From: Lactifluus volemus
Lineage: Eukaryota; Basidiomycota; Agaricomycetes; Russulales; Russulaceae
Length of the DNA stretch: 64,000 bases
Assembly (NCBI GenBank): GCA_022376515.1
Contig: WTXI01000001.1
Coordinates: 2,232,001 to 2,296,000 of the forward strand
Reading direction: 5' to 3'
In this document: positions 35,581-47,433 of the stretch, piece by piece
Position numbering within the stretch: position 1 is the stretch's first letter
How the letters are laid out: each line of letters opens with the position of its first letter
Translations under genes and position numbers: made by a program
Notes under the pieces: model-generated
The model's input: the letters and a program-made list of their open reading frames with translations, nothing else
Database searches by the model: none
Told to the model about the DNA's origin: nothing

Positions 35581-36885
35581 ATGGCTGCTGCAGAGACAGC
35601 CCGCTCTGAGCCGTCTGCGGCCAATGCTGACCTCGAGAATCTTCCCTACGACATCTCGCAGCAACAGGACACAAGCAGCGAGATGATATCGAGCCGTGAA
35701 GCTGCCCACTATATGCGGGAGGTTGACAATTAAATCTACCTCCGAGTCGATAAGGCCACCGAGGAATTGCAGAGGAGGGCGCGCGAGACGGAGGAACTCT
35801 AAATCGCTCTCCAGCAGGCAAAGGTCGATCTCTCGAAGGCCAAGGACCTCATGGAGGATTGTGTTTCCCAGCTGGTGGTTGAGCGCGATGGGCTTCAGGA
35901 GAGTCTGATGTCTGGTCACACTGCCGAAGTCGTGGACCAGCTCCAAAGTCGCTTGCGAGAACTCCAGGCCGAGGCCGACTCGCTTCAAGCCCAGTTGGAC
36001 AAAGCGATCGCAGATCAAAGACGTACACGTACCATTTTCGAAGCGGAACTCTGAGAGTCTGTAGAGCGCCATGAAGTATCGATGGCAGAGCGAGACGGCA
36101 TCTAAGTCCAATTGAACGCGCTTGAGGCTGAATTAGGCCCGCCTTCAAACTGCTTTGGAGGAGAAGGATGCACTCGAGGCAAAGAACTCGAATCTCGAAT
36201 CCGAAATTCAACGGGCTTTCTCTATGCAGCGAACTCGAGGACAGGTGTGTGAAGTCTTGACTACGTGCCTTCCCGCGCTCATCTATCATGGTCCAGTGCA
36301 TACAAGGCCGCCTCTGTGACAATTTCAACCTATTCATAACGGGATGACGAAGCGGCGGAAATGCAGCTCACTTTTCAGACAGCGCAAATAACCAGTTCCC
36401 TAAGCGAGAGATCCAACTCCTGCGGGCAACGCCAGGGCAAGATGAAAGTGTTCAGGAGCTCGAGGAAAAAATTGGTTATATGGATGAGTTGATGCGCTCG
36501 AAGACGCAGGAGATCGAAGAAAATGACGACCGCTTCATCGAGTACGTGCCATAAAAGCTCGTTTCCGCCTCCGGTGATTGAATTCATCACGTCTCTTAGA
36601 TCCCATTAGAAGAAAATCAGTTAACTACGAAGGCCGAAACAACTGACTCGAAAAGTGCAAACCTTTCAGGTCAAGCTGGCAGCTCTCAGGGGTGTCACAT
36701 CCAATCAGAACCCAGCACAACCGACTGCGTCCACCTCAAAGCCGAGCCCTCTCACTAATGAACCTGTTGCAATCACACCAGTACGGCGCACTACATCATC
36801 AGCTCCCGCTCCCTCTCCTTCTCGCTCTCACTCTCGCGCCAGGGTCCGGCCCTTCTGTACTTTAGGGTGGTAAGACGCGGATCCT
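35581..36885 (+). pseudogene. Decayed partial copy of the coiled-coil gene
   Basis: The block corresponds to roughly 26724-28105 of the coiled-coil gene: the last third of the coil, two introns and the beginning of the Ser/Pro tail. It has several in-frame stops (for example TAA near 35731 and 35801, TGA near 36051), internal deletions and frame changes. Identity remains high in places, such as LQSRLRELQAEADSLQAQLD at 35941-36000. At its left it abuts the pseudo-GOS1 copy and at its right the R1 repeat, so three unrelated pieces are joined. Confidence 0.9.
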
Positions 36886-37165
36886 AGATTAAATATTGAA
36901 TGATTTGTCTGTAAGTCAACGTAACTTCCTCTTTGCATAGAAATGAAGTTCCTAGTTCCTCGACAGTGCCTCATCGGCAGGCTCTAATCCTCAAGGGAGC
37001 TATGTAGAACACGATTCAATCTTCAACCCGAGGCAAGAGTCCTACTTTTCGGGAGTAGATACCTGGAAAGTCCCATGAAACTTCATGGAGATGTTCAGTG
37101 TTTACAACACACAATGCTTATGGGTTGCTTTTGTCAAATCTGTGGTGACTTTGTCAATCCTTACC
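36886..37165 (+). repeat. Dispersed repeat R1, copy 2
   Basis: This is the second copy of the block at 18490-18810, starting exactly where similarity to the coiled-coil gene stops. It lies just beyond the 3' end of the DUF2235 gene, which is on the other strand. Confidence 0.75.
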
Positions 37166-37288
37166 CAGCAATGCTGGCATTTCTAGTCCATCAACAAATA
37201 AAGATTATCTTGTAACCAGGTGACAATGAATTATGACACTTGTACCATACCAAACCCCAACACAACTAGGATGACAACCCTCAAACAC

Positions 37289-38926
37289 TCAAGGCACATA
37301 CTGTTCTGTGCCAGGTACATATACTGCCTTAGGTTTATATTGTGGGTTCAGTTTCATGTATGCCTGAACACTGTTATGAAATAATGGTTTGGGTGGCACA
37401 ACTCGTCCAGATCTAGAACAGGTGCTGTTATGTGTCATCATCAACACTTGGAATCCCCTTCAAGTCTGGAACTCACCTCTTTATGCCTTGCTTCAAGTCA
37501 TCAATGTCCAAGGGGTCTGATACATCCTCTTGCATGCCAGCACCTTGAGCTGTTGGTGGGCTTTGCTGTGTGAGCAGTGATGGCTGTGGGATGGTGATCC
37601 TTGGAAAGAGGTCTTGTGCCAGTGCTTTGGCAGAAAACAGGTCATGATGACCTGCTGCAACAATTTCTCGGATCATCCATCTTAGCGATATATTGGACAT
37701 GGCATAACCATCATTGGATCTGTGTGACACTGACCCTCCACCAACATCTACTATCCTTAGCTTACATAGGTGGAAGAACTGCATTAAATCACATACCAGA
37801 GTGGGAACCAACAAACCAAACCTCTTTTATATCAGTTTGAAATGTGTCACCTGACTGTGGCCACTCATCTGGAATGGCCTGTTCCTGTGCTGACTCTGAT
37901 CTTTCAAGTTCATTCTGATAAAAAATTGGGGGACCAATGTGACACTATCAAGAAAAGGTGAAATTGAATGTCAGCAAGTAATGGAAGAGGTGACTTGAAA
38001 TTACTTGCCTCATCAAGAGATAATGCTTGCCTAAACACACGAATGGTTTGCTGATCATTTGCCAAGGGAAAAGCTTTGTGCAGGTTATACCCAATGCTTG
38101 GGACTGTCTCCCTGTGCATAAATCAAATCAAAACTTAGTAATATTACTCTGTTTGATCTCTAGAAGAGAGGTACTTGCCATACACCTAAGAACTCAACAG
38201 TCACTGAGAAGCAGAAGCTTCCCTTGAAATCCCTTGCAGCATTCAAACAACTTTCACTTTCACACTTGTAGAGTTCACATGCAGAGGAAAAGTATTCCAT
38301 ATATTGTTCTTTCAGTAGGCCAACCTATGTAAATTAGGTTCAATGGGGTCAGGACTCAGGATCCAGGGGTGATAAAAAACTTACCTTGGATAGCATGCCT
38401 GCAAGAGCTCGTGCAATATAGGCACCACGAGCAAAGCCTACTAACATGTGAACCCCTTGCAACATGTATCAGAAGGAGGAGTACCAAATAAAAAGAGTTT
38501 GTCCCCAATGTGGTACTCCCTCATGAGCCATTTGTATGCACGGAGGAGGCGCAGAGAGAGGTGCTGATCAAAAATCTTGTCCAATTTCAAGTCCAGTTTC
38601 TTTTTGATGGATGCATAGTATGAGACAGGTGCATTGAAATCAGAGAAATCTCCATATCCTTTCTGTGAAATTATAAAGATATGATTCATATGAAGACAAG
38701 GTGGAATGGGAAAAAAGGTGCTCACTTGAAAGATAACTACTTGAGACATTGAAGCCTTGTTAAGAAGCCCACGCAATTTATGAAGATTTGATGGCTGTCC
38801 AACGGATTAGAGTCACCCACTGTGCCTGTGTGGGGTAAGCAAACACACCTTCATGAGATCAAACTGCTCTTTGCCATCAAAGGTCATAATCAGTGTGTGA
38901 GAGTTACTAGTAGACGGTCTCGACAT
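37289..38926 (-). CDS. DUF2235 (Tle1-like alpha/beta hydrolase) protein with altered motifs
   Basis: DUF2235 proteins are alpha/beta hydrolases related to the T6SS phospholipase Tle1; fungal members are common and little studied. The model starts at the ATG at 38926 (MSRPSTSNSHTLIMTFDGKE). Exons then give PSNLHKLRGLLNKASMSQVV, KKKLDLKLDKIFDQHLSLRL, GDKLFLFG|FARGAYIARALAGMLSK, DTVPSIGYNLHKAFPLAN, FRQALSLDEASNF, KEVWFVGSHS|VDVGGGSV and the terminal YKPKAVYVPGTEQYVP. The order is that of the family. The usual GFSRGA nucleophile motif reads GFARGA, and the first motif reads FDGKEQFD instead of FDGT-N-FD. The gene may therefore be a pseudoenzyme or a recently decaying member. Several introns contain no obvious lesion. 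Confidence 0.78.
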
Positions 38927-39315
38927 AATGACAGGTATGTAGTGAGTGCAGTGATAATTTGAAGGTGGGCAACACCCCTGACAACTCCATTAGCCCCTTG
39001 AAATCCCCTGTTTTTTTTTAGATTCACTGTGACCCCGCCGGTAGAGTAAGAGACCCGGGGTCATCATATGAGAATTTCCATCGATGAAGGGGAGTGAAAA
39101 ACGGTAAAGCCCTGTCGCGAGTCAGCTGTGTTTCGCCAGCACATCTTCAATCACGAAGTCGAAGGTAAATGATTGCTAGCAATCAAAGAACTGACAACGC
39201 ACAGCGACAAAGGATAGGGTACGTATTATATAATCACGGTGGCAGTGTCGTACAGGGGTGAGTGTGAAATGTGAATGTTGTCCACGGATTCTTGCCATAT
39301 TTATTCTAAACACTG
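38927..39315. other. Intergenic region between DUF2235 gene and GOS1
   Basis: The part from about 39055 on is duplicated upstream of the pseudo-GOS1 copy and probably contains the GOS1 promoter. No gene is seen. Confidence 0.55.
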
Positions 39316-40296
39316 ATGGCCTCCTACGATTCATTACACCGACAATGCCGAACCCTCGAATCTCTATTCGATGCAAAGCTTACATCTTATGCCCGTCTCG
39401 CAGCGACTATCTCCCGTGCTGGAGCCGAACACGACCTTGAGGCAGGCCCATCCTGGCGTGAGGCAGAGAGCGAGGTGGAGGACCTCCTCGAGAAGGTACG
39501 TTCCCGCGCCTCTCTCCCCCGACGAGCCTAGAAGACCAACTGGATCCTTGCCATGACTAGCTTGGCGAGACGAATGGTGCGCTAGACGCCGTCGCTCAAG
39601 ACACGAACAATCCTCCATCTCAATCCATGCTGCGTGCTATCCAACGCCACAGAGACGTCTACCAAGACTACGTGAAGGAGTTCAGACGGACAAAGGTCTG
39701 CACCGCTGTTTCTATCCATCATCATTCTCTCGAGCCTCATCCTTTGTCACTTTCCGGGACGTTTCAGGCAAATGTACAGGCAGCCGTTGACCAAGCTAAT
39801 CTCCTTAGTGGCGTACGCAACGATATCGAGTTTGTGTTCTCCTCTCAACTGCTTCGGACGAGGTCGGTATGCTGAGAATTCTAAACTTGTCCAGCGCATA
39901 CAAGTCCTCTGCTGCTGAGGCCCTACTCGCGGAGAGAGGGCGTATCGACAGCTCACACGAGATGATTGACGCTACGTTGGAGTGCGTTTTCAACCGCAGT
40001 CTTACTTCATAGTTCCCACTGATGAATGGTAACAGGCAAGCCCATGAGACACGTGCCGAGTTTGCACGCCAACGCTCCTCGCTTGGTTCCATACAGACTC
40101 GCATGGTTGGCGTGCTTAGTTTGTAGCTTTCCCTCTATCACCCCACCTCTAGGCTGACTGTCAGCGTCCAGGTACAGTACCGGGGATAAACAATATCTTA
40201 TCCATGATCCATAAGCGGCGGAGACGGGATGCATATATCATCGGTGGTCTGATTGGTGTCTGTCTATTCTTCCTTCTACGCTACATGTTTTGGTAG
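39316..40296 (+). CDS. GOS1: Golgi SNARE Gos1 (GOSR1/GS28 family)
   Basis: Gos1 is a Qb-SNARE for intra-Golgi and retrograde traffic. Exons give MASYDSLHRQCRTLESLFDA, LGETNGALDAVAQDTN, LRAIQRHRDVYQDYVKEFRR, ANVQAAVDQANLLSGVRNDI, the SNARE helix region AYKSSAAEALLAERGRIDSS and ARQRSSLGSIQTRMVGVLS|TV, then the C-terminal anchor DAYIIGGLIGVCLFFLLRYM. Five introns were placed; all junctions keep frame. The stop is TAG at 40294-40296. The decayed duplicate at 34.4-35.5 kb confirms which elements are conserved. It is convergent with the TatD-like gene 136 bp away. Confidence 0.92.
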
Positions 40297-40432
40297 CGCG
40301 TAACATGCAGGATTTATAGTGTTTGGATACCATGAGGTGTTCATAGTCAAACTCAGAGTTTATTTATTCCTGTGCCCCCACCTCATTCCTTCAACGTGTC
40401 ACGGAGAGTTGCGCGAGCACTTGATGTTGGGC

Positions 40433-41689
40433 CTATATCGAGACGTAAGACTCACCTTCATCTTCCATATCACTCTCTATTAAATCGAGACTGTAATCTC
40501 GCCTCCGCCGCTCTCGCGCCGTGAATTTTTTAGCCGTTGTCGCGTGCCCACCCTTCACGAATGCACACCAGTTCATCTCGAGCCGCCTGACAACGCCCCA
40601 CTGTGCTTCGTCTGAGGGTGGTAAGTTATCCCACGTGTCCTCGATCGGCCACCCGCGCGTTTCCGCAACTATGCGTACCATGTCCCACGTGCGTGCTGGT
40701 GCGGCGGCTGCATCAGGATAATCTGACTCGACAAGGAGGCGATTGGGTGCACACGCACGGATGAGTGCGAGGTGATTCGGCGAGCGGCCATTGATGGCTG
40801 TCGAGAACGATAAGAATGCGTTCGGACAGCGCTTCTGTACCATCCATCAGTAGACATTCTCCTCTTCTTGAGGGACGTAGTTGGAAGTCCTCAAGGGGAT
40901 GGAAAGGGAAGGCGGTAGCACGGAATGGAGAAGGAATGGACGCACTTCAATGTCACGCCACACCTCGGGACTGAGTGTACAGCTGTGAACGTCAATGCTG
41001 ATCGCAACCCATGCAGTACCATGCGTCGCTGCCATGCGGTCAAATAACGCAAGTGTCTGTGCGGGTGCCTTGACGCTGTGTAAGCTCACGTTGCGCCGCA
41101 TCTCAACAGCAAGGGCGAGCTGTGCCTCGAGGACGGCCAGCTGGTGTGCAAAGGGAGTCGAGAATGGAGATAAGGCGCGAGCGCGGTTCCCTTCCTCGGA
41201 TGATGCATCACCGTCTTTGAAAGGTATGCGCGCAGCACGGTCGATCCCGACTTCGCCTAGCATCGCCGAGGGGAATCGTTCAAGTGCGCGCGGATGTCCG
41301 CAAGGATGTCCGCGAGGGATATGGGCTGTGGGAGCATGGGCAGCAGACGGCAAAGGCGGCCTCGAGCTCGCGCTAGGCGGTGGTGAGGAATCGGGCAGGA
41401 AGAGTGCACGGTAGTGGGCCGTGTGGTCTGGAGTCGTGCCAGAGGGGGCGTTGAGGGAGATGCGGTGCGCCCACCACGGGTGATACCCGAAGGCGGGAAC
41501 GATCCGGTCGGGGTGTGTTCGGGCAAGAGTGGCGACTTTGGACTGGTCTCCCTCTTGAGTGGCCATTGCACAAAGTGTACATGGGAGGGATTCGATGGTA
41601 GATTCTGTGATCGAAGGCGCATCCGTTGGGTGGCAGTGTACATCAACGACGTGAACGAGGACCTCGGGTGGGGGCAACAAATGAGACAT
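40433..41689 (-). CDS. TatD-family metal-dependent hydrolase (Cut9-interacting Scn1 type)
   Basis: TatD proteins are TIM-barrel metal-dependent phosphoesterases, many with DNase activity; the fission yeast relative Scn1 interacts with Cut9. Two exons: 41689-40946 and 40834-40433, joined as RDIE|KRCPNAFLSFS by intron 40835-40945. Metal and active-site motifs are DVHCHPTD, FGYHPWWAH, LGEVGIDRA, NVSLHSVKA and LLVESDYPD. The C-terminal region carries RIVAETRGW. The start ATG (41689) sits about 200 bp from the divergent TRM5 gene, so the two may share a promoter region. No lesion is seen. Confidence 0.88.
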
Positions 41690-41882
41690 TTATTCACCAG
41701 TCTATCAGTAGCACCGAGTAGATATGGTGACCAGGGCGATCAAGTCCCCTTCTCGAAGGAAAAGGTGATGTTTATTAAACGAAATGTATACCTCAGGGAT
41801 CAATCGATCAAGGTCAGGGATGGTCACCGTCCTGAGCGTTGTCGGGGACTTGCTTATGTTATCACCAAACGCGTTCACTGGC

Positions 41883-43877
41883 ATGTCACTTGCTAGATTG
41901 TTGAACATTGCTCACCTGCGTCGTTCTCGGCCATTTTTCTATTTCAAAGCTCGAAAAATGCATAGAAATATTACCATAGACACTTCTCCACCTCCAGCGC
42001 GCTGGATGAGGGACACTCTGGACCGGAGCGCGTTCCATCGTACAGTCCCTGTACTCGCTGCACGTTTGCCTACAGCCCTGACTGGTTCCCTGCTCAAAGC
42101 GGAGCCCATGCGAGGGTCAGTGCCCTACCCTATTGACCGAAATACCCGATCGCGAGGGGTATCCTCTCCCGTTGTCTGCTCCGTCGGACTTACATGCATT
42201 ACCCACTTCCAGGTTCATCATCAATCTGCCAAGAATACGTAGCGTGGTGCCGGATGCTGGATCCCAAAATGACAATAATAAACTTGTCTTGCTTCGTGTC
42301 CAGCATGAAGGTGCGTCAAAGAGATCCCCCTTTTACCCCGTTGTTGGATAAACCCAATATAAATCCCTATGATACGTCATCACCAACGATACTGATGGTC
42401 GGCCAAGTGCTTTAGCTGATCTAAATGCCGCCACTTTGTCATATTTGAAATCACAAAACGCGTCGCTGACAACACACAACATTGAGCTTGATTATGACTA
42501 TTGGTCTGCTGGTGCGCTGAGCTGCGTTGTCAGTGGCGGTCGAGATTGCTCACGCTGGATGCGGGTGTGGTACCTCTAGATGACATCCTCCACGCGATTC
42601 TTCCGGAGGAACTCCTCGACGGTTCTCCAACCGGATTTTCGATCATGGGTCATCTCGGTAGGCGTTCTCTAACTCGTAGCCCTTTGTTGTTCCATGTAGC
42701 TTGACTATCGCGCTTTGCAGCGCATATGAACCTCAATGAGGAATACCTGCCGTACAAGTACATCATAGGACAAGTGATTCTTGATGTGAGTGATCTCCTT
42801 TCTGATATAATATATCTTCTCACTTCAACTGGCATCCTAGAAAAACAAACGTTTGCGGACAGTTGTTAACAAACTCGATTCTATAGACACACGTTTCCGT
42901 TTTTTCAAAATGGAGCTCCTGGCGGGGGAATCAGATTACATTGTCGAACATGTCAGTTTTCCCCCCTCTACTTTTGCCTTTTTCATTTCTCATTGTAGAT
43001 AACAGAGTGAATCAAACTGCCGTTTTAAGTTTGATTTCTCCCAGGTGTACTGGAATTCGCGGCTGCAGACGGAACATTCACGTCTTGTGAATATGTTTCA
43101 GCCAGATGAACTGGTAGCAGACGTCTTCGCTGGTGTGGGCCCGTTTGCGTTGCCCGCAGCAAGAAAAGGCTGTGCGGTGCTGGCCAATGACTTGAATCCC
43201 GAAAGTTACAAATATCTTGCTGTCAATATAGAGGATAACAAGGTGTGTCGGTCGCAAAAAACGAACGGAGCCGGAGGCAATATGCGTCATGTAGGTTTCT
43301 GATCGTGTACGCGCGTCATGCAAGGACGGACGCGACTTTATTCGACATGCAGCGGCACTAGTCGCGGCCAACCCTTTTCCCGGGTATACAGGGCCGCCAC
43401 TTTCGCAATCTCAGCGTCGTGCCCAATCACGGCAGCAATCACGCGGGCAAATTTCCTCACAACAACCGCCACGCAACCGCATTGCGCACTTTGTCATGAA
43501 TCTCCCCGATTCAGCGATTACATTCCTTGATTCATTTCGGGGCATGCTTGCGCCATCGTCATCAGAGTCAATCGCCGACTTGCAGGCGTTGTACGATGTG
43601 ATGCCGATGGTGCACTGCTATTGTTTCACTCGTGAACTGGAGCAAGAGGCTGCTGAGCGAGATATTCGACAAGTACGTGCTTTTTCTGATCCATAAATTG
43701 ACTGGTATATTGACTGCGAGCGCATTGCAGCGTGTTGAAGGGCATCTGGGATATATGTTAAAAACTGAGAATGAAGTGATGGTGCACTTAGTACGGTCGG
43801 TGGCACCTAATAAGGACATGTATTGCATTAGCTTCCGCCTTCCCCGTGCGATTACGGTTGAAGAACCCCAAAGCTAA
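41883..43877 (+). CDS. TRM5: tRNA (guanine37-N1)-methyltransferase Trm5
   Basis: Trm5 makes m1G37 next to the anticodon, which prevents frameshifting in the ribosome. Exons join to [98 protein letters not shown], the SAM-binding [32 protein letters not shown], the NLP motif [14 protein letters not shown] and [20 protein letters not shown]. There are two possible starts in the same frame: the ATG at 41883 adds the Arg-rich leader [20 protein letters not shown], and the ATG at 41958 gives a short cytosolic N-terminus. The intron after QHE uses the acceptor ending CTTTAG near 42416. The frame is intact to the TAA at 43875-43877. Confidence 0.9.
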
Positions 43878-44285
43878 TTTTACCACACATGTTTGCTCGT
43901 TTCATCATACCTTCTCGCAATTAACCTCATCTCGCAAGCTGATGACCAGAGCAGACATCGACCACCTACAAAGCCAAGCGAGATGAGCTTTGCGCCTGGA
44001 AAATAGTTACGTCAGCTGACAGGTCGAAGTGAAACCCGATGTGCCCGCTAAGAGTACCAACGCATGCATTTTCACCCAGCATCTTCCGCCCGTTCCCACA
44101 TAATACTACACCCCACTAGAACCGGGTCAAATCCTGCATAGACTTCTTTTTACAATCTTCTAGACGACATAGAACTATACAATATCTACCTTTTGTTCTC
44201 CTCGGCATCGACCAACACACTCGTTCTCGCTCCGTTGCGGAAAAGCTGCTGACCAAAACATACTCACAACCCTAATTAACAACCT
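43878..44285. other. Intergenic region upstream of the carrier gene
   Basis: AT-richer sequence with pyrimidine tracts, probably the promoter of the aspartate/glutamate carrier. No gene is seen. Confidence 0.5.
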
Positions 44286-47200
44286 ATGACATCCTCCTCA
44301 AACCCGTTACCTGTGCTGCGCGCGGATTCCGAGAATCCTGACGGAAGTACAGCTGCGCGCGTCGTTCAGAGCGTCAAGAGTGCAGTACTCGCACAAGAAT
44401 CGGAGATAAAGCGCTGGCATCGGACCTTTGACGCGAATGCCAAGGTCATCGTTAACGGTGAAAGGTGCGCTCTTACATGCCTTGCTCTTCGAAAACCTGA
44501 CGAAGTGGTGGTGGCAGGTTTTTGGATCGCGACCAATTCGTTAACGCAATCGCCCCCAAGGGTGATCTGACTCGCATCGGTCGTTCACAGTTTGCCGTTC
44601 TCTTTCGTGTTGCGGACGTTGCCAAACGCGGTCTCTTATCTTGGGACGACTTCGTGGTCTTTCAAACCCTGCTCAAGCGGCCAGATGCCGACTACTACAT
44701 AGCGTTTGAGTACTTCGACGTGTAGGCGCCCGCCTGACTTTTTACCACAATTGGACAACTGACGCTCGTGCCATGGTTGGTACGCAGGGATGGCTCTGGC
44801 ACCATCACTTTTGACGAGTTCAAAAGCGTGTTCTCAGCCAACATTGGCCCTGACGCAATCCCGTTCAATTTTGACTGGTATGTACTCCTGTCCGTGCTGG
44901 AGCAGTTCACTGAATGGGTGCGTGCAGCGACTGGGTCAAGCTATACCTGGGCAAGAAGAACGGAACTCACGTTCTTGGGTGTATGCGCACTTTGTTTCAG
45001 TAGTTCCAGACGACGACTCTGACGGGTTCTACAGACAATGAATTTACGCAACTCATGAAAGGTCTACAGGGCGAGAGGTTGCGTCAAGCTTTCAGTATTT
45101 TGATGAAAACCAGGACGGGTTCATTCGGCCAGACCAGCTCAAGCGTATTATCCTTGTGCGCTACTCTTGGACTATCTATTGGCCTGCGATGTTACTGATC
45201 TTGTGTCCCCAGGAACTCGCAGGGCACAAGCTCTCGGATGCCGTGATTGAACTCTTGCCGACTCTCACAGTGCTCTCTCCCGGTGGTCGTATCTCGTTCT
45301 CGGAAGTCGTTGCGTGTCATAATGTTATCAGAGGTGCGTGCGCTGTATCGACCTTACACCAATATAATAATCCGAAACCCATTTCCCCAATCCCGCAGAG
45401 ATGGATATTATCGAGCGCGTGCTGCGTGAGGCAACCGCAAAGTCTAAAGACGGTCGCATTGACCAAACGGAGTTTTTGAATTACGCCGCATCCAGTTCAC
45501 GCTATTCGCTCTTCACTCCGATGGAGGTGTCCATTATCTTCCACTTTTCTGGTCGTGGTGCCGCGGGACAGCGTCTAGCTCTCATCGATTTCGCACAGCT
45601 GCTTGACCCGCGTTGGCGCGCGCCAAGAGACATTGAGGCTGTGGCAATGGAAACGGCTGCGAGTGCCACGGTATCGACTATGCTGTCAAATCTTGCGCAG
45701 TCAGCATATAACTTTGTACAAGGGGGTGAGCGTGTCCAACTATTCAAAGGCGTGACTCTGAGCTCTGGGCACAATGAAAGGTCTTGCTGGAGCATTTGGA
45801 GCGACGATAGTATACCCGATAGATCTCGGTAAGTCGCTTCTCCTCTGGTTACGATGCTTAAACTGACATCCTATCTCAGTGAAGGTATGGCAACGGTTTC
45901 TTTGAATGAGAACTTACCAAGACTTTGGCGCCTTGGTCTGTAGACTCGGTACGCTCACAGATCGTAGCCCAGGCTTAAACCCGTGTCTTAGTGAAATTAC
46001 TTTCTAGGATGCAAAACCAGCGGAGCACTGTTGTCGGTCAGCTTCTGTATAAGAACAGCTTGGACTGCATCAAAAAAGTTTTCCGTAATGAAGGCTTTTT
46101 AGGCTTTTATCGTGGTCTTGGACCACAACTGGTTGTAAGCCCCTACGCCCCTCAGTAGTAGTAAGGAAGGAAGACTCAGTCATCACTAAGGGTGTTGCTC
46201 CTGAAAAAGCGATAAAGCTTACGGTGAATGATCTCGTTCGCGGACGGGCAATGGATCCAGAGACGGGGCGGATATCACTACTTTGGGAAATGATTGCGGG
46301 CGGGACCGCAGGTGGTTGCCAAGTTGTAAGTACCAGCTGATCAATTCATACCTCAGAAATCCGCTCAAATTGCCAGGTAGACTTTCACGAACCCACTAGA
46401 GATCGTGTGCGTGCCATTGTGAGCAGCATTGAGAGTTATATGCTTACATTGAAAGTCGACAGAAAAATCCGGCTCCAAATCCAAGGCGAAGCTGCCAAAG
46501 CCGAGGGCGCTGTACCTCGAGGTGCGGTGCACATCGTCCGACAACTTGGGCTTCTTGGACTTTATCGGGGTGCATCGGCGTGTCTGTTGCGTGATATTCC
46601 ATTTTCGGCGATATATTTTCCCGCGTACGCGCATTTGAAGAAGGACCTGTTTCACGAAGGATACCATGGCAAATCGCTGTCCTTTTTGGAAACTCTTTCC
46701 TCCGCGGCAATAGCGTACGTAACTGCCTGATGACCTTGTTCCGTTGTGGACCGGGTCTGTCCCAGACCGACTGATTTGATGGCGCTCATTGATGGACAGG
46801 GGAATGCCTGCAGCTTACCTCACGACTCCTGCAGGTGGGGGGGAATTTTCAATTCATGAACAAGGGCTGACGCGCTGACGCTCTTGGCGTGTGATAGACG
46901 TTGTCAAGACACGGTTACAAGTAGAGGCTCGCAAGGGACAAACGACTTACAAAGGCCTTGCTGATGCTTTTACCAAGATTTGTACGTAAATTCAAATCCA
47001 TAGTCTTTGTGTTACCCTCATCAAAATCTACGTAGACCGCGAGGAAGGCTTTAAGGCGCTGTTCAGAGGAGGCCCGGCACGCATAATCCGGAGTTCGCCT
47101 CAATTTGGGTTTACACTGGTGGCATACGAGTATCTCCACAAGGTGATGACTTATCAAATTATGTATCAGTCATTTCGCTGATTGTAACATTGATCCCTTC

Positions 47201-47433
47201 ACCTATTTCCTTTCACAGCTTTTACCGGTAAGACGTTCTGTCATGTAGGTATGTAGCAGGCATCTGATGGCGTTTTCCCACTGCAGTATCCCTGGAAAGA
47301 GGCGCCCCGAGAAGTGGAGACTGCGCTGATATCGCGTGGGGAAGAGATTGCGAAGACTCGTGCACGAAATGCGCTGAAAATTCTATTGGATGTACATGGG
47401 GACTTTGGGCGACGAACACCATCGGCTCCGTGA
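44286..47433 (+). CDS. AGC1: Mitochondrial aspartate/glutamate carrier (aralar/citrin/Agc1 type) with EF-hands
   Basis: This inner-membrane carrier exchanges matrix aspartate for cytosolic glutamate plus a proton, feeding the malate-aspartate shuttle. The N-terminal half has EF-hand-like units, including [11 protein letters not shown] and the canonical [13 protein letters not shown]. The C-terminal half has three carrier modules with signatures YPIDLVKTRM, NPLEIVKIRL and TPADVVKTRL. The tail is [20 protein letters not shown]. Many introns of 50-110 nt keep frame. The first carrier signature is spread over four exons, two of only 5 nt (45880-45884 and 45944-45948). The start is the ATG at 44286 and the stop TGA at 47431-47433. 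No lesion was found. Confidence 0.92.
45880..45948 (+). other. Two consecutive 5-nt microexons
   Basis: Exon end CTCG at 45828 is followed by intron 45829-45879 (GTAAGT..CTCAG), exon TGAAG, intron 45885-45943 (GTATGG..TGTAG), exon ACTCG, intron 45949-46007 (GTACGC..TCTAG) and exon GATGCAAAAC. Joining them gives GTG AAG ACT CGG ATG, i.e. Val-Lys-Thr-Arg-Met, which restores the carrier signature PIDLVKTRMQNQR. Omitting either or both breaks the frame. Confidence 0.85.

Noticed and set aside
45829..46007. A single 179-nt intron in the carrier gene
   Set aside because: Direct splicing gives a frameshift and loses the VKTR residues that the family always has.
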